Part shown: one piece after another, positions 60,435 to 64,000 of the stretch
How the letters are laid out: every line of letters starts with the position of its first letter
Position numbering within the stretch: position 1 is the stretch's first letter
Assembly (NCBI RefSeq): GCF_009857535.1
Contig: NZ_WWCS01000017.1
Coordinates: 1-64,000, forward strand
Direction of reading: 5' to 3'
From: Duganella margarita
GTDB lineage: Bacteria > Pseudomonadota > Gammaproteobacteria > Burkholderiales > Burkholderiaceae_D
Length of the DNA stretch: 64,000 bases
The notes under the pieces: model-generated
What the model was told of the DNA's origin: nothing
Databases searched by the model: none
Seen by the model: the letters and a program-made list of their open reading frames with translations, nothing else
Position numbers and translations under genes: made by a program

Positions 60435-61784
60435 ATGAACCTCGACGACAGTAACGATTCCGCCCCGACCGGCGCTCCGGTCATCACCGTCAGCGCGCTC
60501 AACCAGGCGGTGGCGCGCCTGCTGGAACGCTCGTTTCCGCTGACGTGGATTTCCGGTGAGGTGTCCAACTTCACCAAGGCGGCATCCGGCCACTGGTACT
60601 TCACGCTCAAGGACGACGGCGCCCAGGTGCGGGCGGTGATGTTCCGTGGCCGCGCGCAGTACGCCAACTTCATCCCGCGCGAAGGCGACAAGGTCGAGGT
60701 GCGCGCGCTGGTCACGCTGTACGGCGCGCGCGGCGACTACCAGATCAATGTGGAAGGCATCCGCCGCGCCGGCGTGGGTTCGTTGTTCGAGGCCTTCCAG
60801 CGCTTGAAGGAAAAGCTGGAAGCGGCCGGCCTGTTTCAGGCTGACCGCAAGCGGGCGTTGCCGATGTTTCCGCGCACGGTGGGCATCGTCACCAGTCCGC
60901 AGGCCGCGGCGCTGCGCGATGTGCTGACGGCGCTGAAGCGGCGCGCGCCGCACGTGCAGGTGGTGCTGTATCCAACGCCGGTGCAAGGGCAGCTGGCGGC
61001 CGAGAAGATCGCGGCGGCCATCGATACGGCCTCGCTGCGCGGCGAATGTGACGTGCTGATTGTGTGCCGGGGCGGCGGCAGTATCGAGGACTTATGGTCG
61101 TTCAATGACGAGGAAGTGGCGTACGCGGTGGCCAATTGCCGCATGCCGGTGATTTCCGGCGTCGGCCACGAGACCGATTTTACGATCTGCGATTTTGCCG
61201 CCGACTTGCGCGCCGCCACGCCGACGGCGGCGGCGGAACTGGCAGTGACGCCGCGCGCCGACTGGATCGGCTCGCTGAAGGCGGATGTGATTGATATTCG
61301 CCGCGCCATGCGCCGCGCGGTCAACGATGCGGAGCAGACGCTGGATGGCTATACGCGCCGCCTGCTGAATCCTGGCGCGCAGATCGAGCAGCAGCGCCAC
61401 AAGCTGCGCGCACTGGCCACGGCTATGACGCACGCCAACCGCGCGCCGCTCTCGCAGGCGCGGCACCAGCTCGATCGTTTGAGCGGCCGCCTCGGCGCGC
61501 GCAGGCCGGAGGTGACGGCGGCGCGCTCGGTGCTGGCAAGCTTGCAGCATCGGGCCGCCCTCAGCATCCAGACGCGGGTTGGCCAGCAGCGCGATGCGCT
61601 GGCGGCGTTGGCCTCGCAGCTGGAACTGTTGAATCCGCAGCGCACGCTGGAGCGCGGCTACGCCATCGTCACCGACGAGCACGGCGTCGTCATGCGCGCG
61701 CCGTCGCAACTGAAGCCGCGCAGCACGTTGAACGTGCGCCTGGCCGAGGGCAGCGCACAGATCGGTATCGACTCCGTCAGCTAG
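60435..61784 (+). CDS. xseA: Exodeoxyribonuclease VII large subunit
   Basis: 449 residues. N-terminal OB-fold domain (about 15-110, ITVSALNQAVARLLERSFPLTWISGEVSNF, GHWYFTLKDDGAQVRAVMFRG), the catalytic core with FPRTVGIVTSPQAAALRDVLTAL, PTPVQGQLAAEKI, IVCRGGGSIEDLWSFNDE and PVISGVGHETDFTICDFAADLRAATPTAAAELA, then a long coiled coil (about 260-400) and RGYAIVTDEHG. It degrades single-stranded DNA with XseB. The ATG at 60435 is chosen over an in-frame TTG nine bases earlier; no strong RBS. The stop shares CTAG with the converging glk stop. The repeat array lies directly upstream. Confidence 0.94.
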   Translation: MNLDDSNDSAPTGAPVITVSALNQAVARLLERSFPLTWISGEVSNFTKAASGHWYFTLKDDGAQVRAVMFRGRAQYANFIPREGDKVEVRALVTLYGARGDYQINVEGIRRAGVGSLFEAFQRLKEKLEAAGLFQADRKRALPMFPRTVGIVTSPQAAALRDVLTALKRRAPHVQVVLYPTPVQGQLAAEKIAAAIDTASLRGECDVLIVCRGGGSIEDLWSFNDEEVAYAVANCRMPVISGVGHETDFTICDFAADLRAATPTAAAELAVTPRADWIGSLKADVIDIRRAMRRAVNDAEQTLDGYTRRLLNPGAQIEQQRHKLRALATAMTHANRAPLSQARHQLDRLSGRLGARRPEVTAARSVLASLQHRAALSIQTRVGQQRDALAALASQLELLNPQRTLERGYAIVTDEHGVVMRAPSQLKPRSTLNVRLAEGSAQIGIDSVS

Positions 61785-62773
61785 GCGGCGGACAGCATCG
61801 CCGACATGCCGATCAGCACGGGGTATTGTTCGGTGATGACGTAGGTAGGAATATGCGCCAGGTAATCGGAGAAGCGGCCCTTCTGCTCGAAGCGCGCGCG
61901 AAAACCTGAGCGTTCGAAGAACTCGCTCATCTTCAACACCGTGCGGCCGCCGATGTAGATGCCGCCCTTGGCGCCCAGCGTCAGCGCGACGTTGCCCGCC
62001 ACGGTGCCCAGCATCTCGCAGAACGCCAGCAAGGTCTCCTCGCACACCGGATCGAGCCGGTGCACGCCGCGCTCCATGATCTCCGCCGTGCCCAGATTCT
62101 GCGGCTCAACCCGCGCCCGTTCGCACAGCGCCCGGTACACCAGCGCCAGCCCGATGCCGGACACCAGCCGCTCGCTCGACACATGCTCGTGATAGCGCCG
62201 TGCATAGCGCAGGATATCGATCTCGCGCTCGTTCATCGGCGCGAAGGTGGCGTGGCCGCCCTCGCTGTCGATGGCGATCCAGCGGTCGCCGGCCGGCACC
62301 AGGCCGGACACGCCCAGCCCCGCATCCGCCCCCACCAGGCCGATGGTGGCGCCGCTGCGGATGATGCCGCCGCCAACCTGGTGCTTATGCTCGGGCGCCA
62401 GGTATGGCAAGGCGCTGGCCAGCGCGGTGAAGTCGTTCACCACCACCAGCGATTTCAGGCTGAATTGCGAGCACACCGCTTCAATCGAGAATGACCAGTG
62501 GTGGTTGGTCATGGTGACCCAGTCGCCGTCGATCGGGTTGGCGATGGCGATGCCGGCGAAACGCGCCTGGTAGCCGCCGGCCGCCACAGTGGCTGGCTGC
62601 GACAGATAGGCCACCATGGCCGCACCCAGCGTCGGATAGGTTGCGCACTCGGCGATCCAGATTGCTTCGATCTGATTGGGCGCCGTTTCCAATCCAAAGC
62701 TGGCGCTGCTGCCGCCAATGTCGGCCAGGATGCGCGGGCCGTGCGCGAGGTGCGAAAATGATTCGCGTTTCAT
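61781..62773 (-). CDS. glk: Glucokinase (bacterial Glk type)
   Basis: 330 residues. The N-terminal phosphate-binding loop RILADIGGSSASFGLE, the catalytic Asp in VVNDFTALASALP, GADAGLGVSGLVPAG, SEGGHATFAP, GLALVYRAL and GAKGGIYIGGRTV are typical of the Glk (PF02685) family. It phosphorylates glucose with ATP. The ATG at 62773 has GGGAAGAG upstream; upstream codons to 62830 are open but unlikely. It diverges from a LacI-family regulator gene across 213 bases containing operator-like palindromes, so it is probably under that regulator's control. Confidence 0.92.
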   Translation of the reverse strand: MKRESFSHLAHGPRILADIGGSSASFGLETAPNQIEAIWIAECATYPTLGAAMVAYLSQPATVAAGGYQARFAGIAIANPIDGDWVTMTNHHWSFSIEAVCSQFSLKSLVVVNDFTALASALPYLAPEHKHQVGGGIIRSGATIGLVGADAGLGVSGLVPAGDRWIAIDSEGGHATFAPMNEREIDILRYARRYHEHVSSERLVSGIGLALVYRALCERARVEPQNLGTAEIMERGVHRLDPVCEETLLAFCEMLGTVAGNVALTLGAKGGIYIGGRTVLKMSEFFERSGFRARFEQKGRFSDYLAHIPTYVITEQYPVLIGMSAMLSAA

Positions 62774-62839
62774 GTCTCTTCCCGTTCTGTCTCTTGTTGT
62801 TCTTGCTCCGGCGGCTTGATTATATGTCACGTGTTGTTA

Positions 62840-62962
62840 TGAAAACGATTTCAAACCGCTTTTTCATTAAATACCGCCCCCTGCAGAAAGTCAATCTGTC
62901 AGGAGTATTCAAATTGCCTGACAGGTGCAGAATTTATGGTAACCTTCTGCGAAAAGGTTTTC
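62840..62962. promoter_or_regulatory. LacI-type operator candidates between glk and the regulator gene
   Basis: TGAAAACGATTTCA (62840-62853) has arms TGAAA/TTTCA around a CG centre, the usual LacI-family form. GAAAAGGTTTTC (62951-62962) is a second, weaker palindrome closer to the regulator start. Both lie in the divergent intergenic region, so one regulator could control both genes. Confidence 0.5.
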
Positions 62963-62986
62963 ATAACTACATCGACAGGTCATACT

Positions 62987-64000
62987 TTGGCAGACACTTC
63001 CCACTCCTCCGGCCCATCAACCTTGATGGATGTTGCACGCCAGGCGGGAGTGTCCCCCAGTACGGTTTCCCGGATTCTGAACGGCACCGCCAAGGTTTCG
63101 GACGACAAGCGCCAGGCAGTATTGGCCGCCATCGCGCAGATGAATTTCGCCCCCAACCAGATGGCGCAGGGCCTGAAAAAAGGCTGTTCGATGACCATCG
63201 GCATTGTGGTGCAGGATATCTCCTCGCCGTTCTTTGATGAAACACTGCGCGGCGTCGACGACGGCCTGAAAGGCACTGGCTACGCCTCGGTGATCGTCAG
63301 CGGCCACTGGAATGCGGAAGAAGAAACCGACCGCATCCGCCTGCTGCTGGCGCGCAAGGTGGATGGCATCATCCTGCTGTCCGGCCGCATCGGCGACGAG
63401 GCGGTGCTGGCGTTTTCCGGCCAGCGGCCGATCGTTTCCACCGGCCGCGCCCTGCATACCCGCAGCGCGCTCGGCTTCAAGATGGACAATGAATACGGCG
63501 CCTATCTGGCGGTGCACCACCTGATCGAACTGGGCCACCGCGAGATTGCCTTCATTTCCGGCCCCGCCAACAATATCGACGCCAACGAGCGCCTGGCTGG
63601 CTATCAGCGCGCCTTGCAGGAGGCCGGCATCGCAGTCGATCCGAACCTGATCGTCGAAGGCAATTATCACGAGGCCAGCGGCATGCTGGCCATGAACCGC
63701 CTGTTCGATACGCATCAGCAATTTACCGCCGTGTTTGCCGCCAATGACCTGAGCGCCTATGGTGCGCGGCTGGCCCTGTACCGCAAGGGCATCCGCGTGC
63801 CGGACGATATCTCGCTGGTCGGCTTCGATGATTTGCCCGGCTCGTCGTACACCACGCCGCCGCTGACCACGATCCGCCAGCCGCTGTACGACATCGGCCG
63901 CATCGCCACCCAGGCCTTGCTGCGCATCATCAATGGCGAGGAAGCGCGCGGCGAAGTGCCGCCGCTGGAGCTGATCGTGCGCGAAACCACGCGCCGCCGC
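62987..64000 (+). CDS. LacI-family transcriptional regulator (3' end cut by window)
   Basis: 338 residues are visible, with no stop before the window edge; the family is about 330-350, so nearly complete. HTH: TLMDVARQAGVSPSTVSRILNG (about 13-34), hinge NFAPNQMAQGLKKG, then the periplasmic-binding-protein-like core: IGIVVQDISSPFFDETLRGVDDGL, VDGIILLSGR, HREIAFISGP, FAANDLSAYGARLAL, DISLVGFDDLPGSSYTTPPLTTIRQPLYDIGRIA. It represses sugar genes and is released by a sugar ligand. TTG at 62987 is chosen (reads ADTSHSSG before the HTH, AGG upstream). ATG at 63026 would remove the start of the HTH; ATG at 62936 would add 17 unusual residues. Divergent from glk. Confidence 0.88.
   Translation, partial: MADTSHSSGPSTLMDVARQAGVSPSTVSRILNGTAKVSDDKRQAVLAAIAQMNFAPNQMAQGLKKGCSMTIGIVVQDISSPFFDETLRGVDDGLKGTGYASVIVSGHWNAEEETDRIRLLLARKVDGIILLSGRIGDEAVLAFSGQRPIVSTGRALHTRSALGFKMDNEYGAYLAVHHLIELGHREIAFISGPANNIDANERLAGYQRALQEAGIAVDPNLIVEGNYHEASGMLAMNRLFDTHQQFTAVFAANDLSAYGARLALYRKGIRVPDDISLVGFDDLPGSSYTTPPLTTIRQPLYDIGRIATQALLRIINGEEARGEVPPLELIVRETTRRR

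Noticed and set aside
62641..63237. 198-codon plus-strand frame spanning the glk start and LacI HTH
   Set aside because: It overlaps glk in antisense and the LacI gene in another frame; the LacI reading has full family motifs.

Overview
The window reads as chromosome of a GC-rich betaproteobacterium of the Burkholderiales, most likely Oxalobacteraceae (Massilia, Duganella or Janthinobacterium relatives). This rests on an XrtB-type exosortase/Eps exopolysaccharide cluster, a PEP-CTERM protein, the exbB-exbD-lpxK-Trm112-kdsB-adk block and an anthraniloyl-CoA operon. The genus is inferred, not proven. Nearly all genes lie on the minus strand.

1-22.6 kb: exopolysaccharide locus. From epsL (22607) down to position 1, minus-strand genes encode the outer-membrane protein EpsL, the initiating phosphotransferase EpsB, the PPIase lipoprotein EpsD, the export protein EpsE, the chain-length pair EpsF/EpsG, an exosortase-EpsI fusion, a Wzx-type flippase, a pyruvyltransferase, a GT2, a Wzy/ligase and a GT4. 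After an interruption come a serine-acetyltransferase-like protein, a membrane GT2 and a WecG/TagA-type transferase cut by the window edge. Together they would build, pyruvylate, flip, polymerise and export a Wzx/Wzy-type polysaccharide.

A three-gene module (plus-strand acyltransferase-SGNH, minus-strand acyltransferase-3, plus-strand secreted protein of unknown function) interrupts this locus at 2.8-8.1 kb. It recurs in the same order and orientation at 25.3-30.8 kb, just beyond uup and a tRNA-Arg(CCU) gene. The second copy carries an extra pilin-like gene.

30.8-37.6 kb: a six-gene, fully overlapping operon for aerobic CoA-dependent aromatic degradation. It encodes a ligase, a monooxygenase-OYE fusion, a MarR regulator, an enoyl-CoA hydratase, an acyl-CoA dehydrogenase and a RidA protein. 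The best fit is the 2-aminobenzoyl-CoA (anthranilate) route.

37.7-47.9 kb: a tight run encoding a GT-C membrane transferase, a UbiA-family DPPR-synthase-like protein, a HAD phosphatase, a patatin, a 1644-residue propeller hybrid histidine kinase and a response regulator.

48-53 kb: gamma-glutamyltransferase, a short-chain dehydrogenase behind a LiuR-like operator, a sterol-desaturase-family protein, a PEP-CTERM protein behind tandem LacI-like operators, and a small secreted Cys/Pro-rich protein.

53-64 kb: H+-pyrophosphatase, adk, kdsB, a Trm112-like protein, lpxK (with a perfect 30-bp palindrome inside the gene), exbD and exbB. Then come a 1-kb non-coding array of six diverged repeat units with DnaA-box-like cores, xseA, glk, and a LacI-family regulator that runs off the window.
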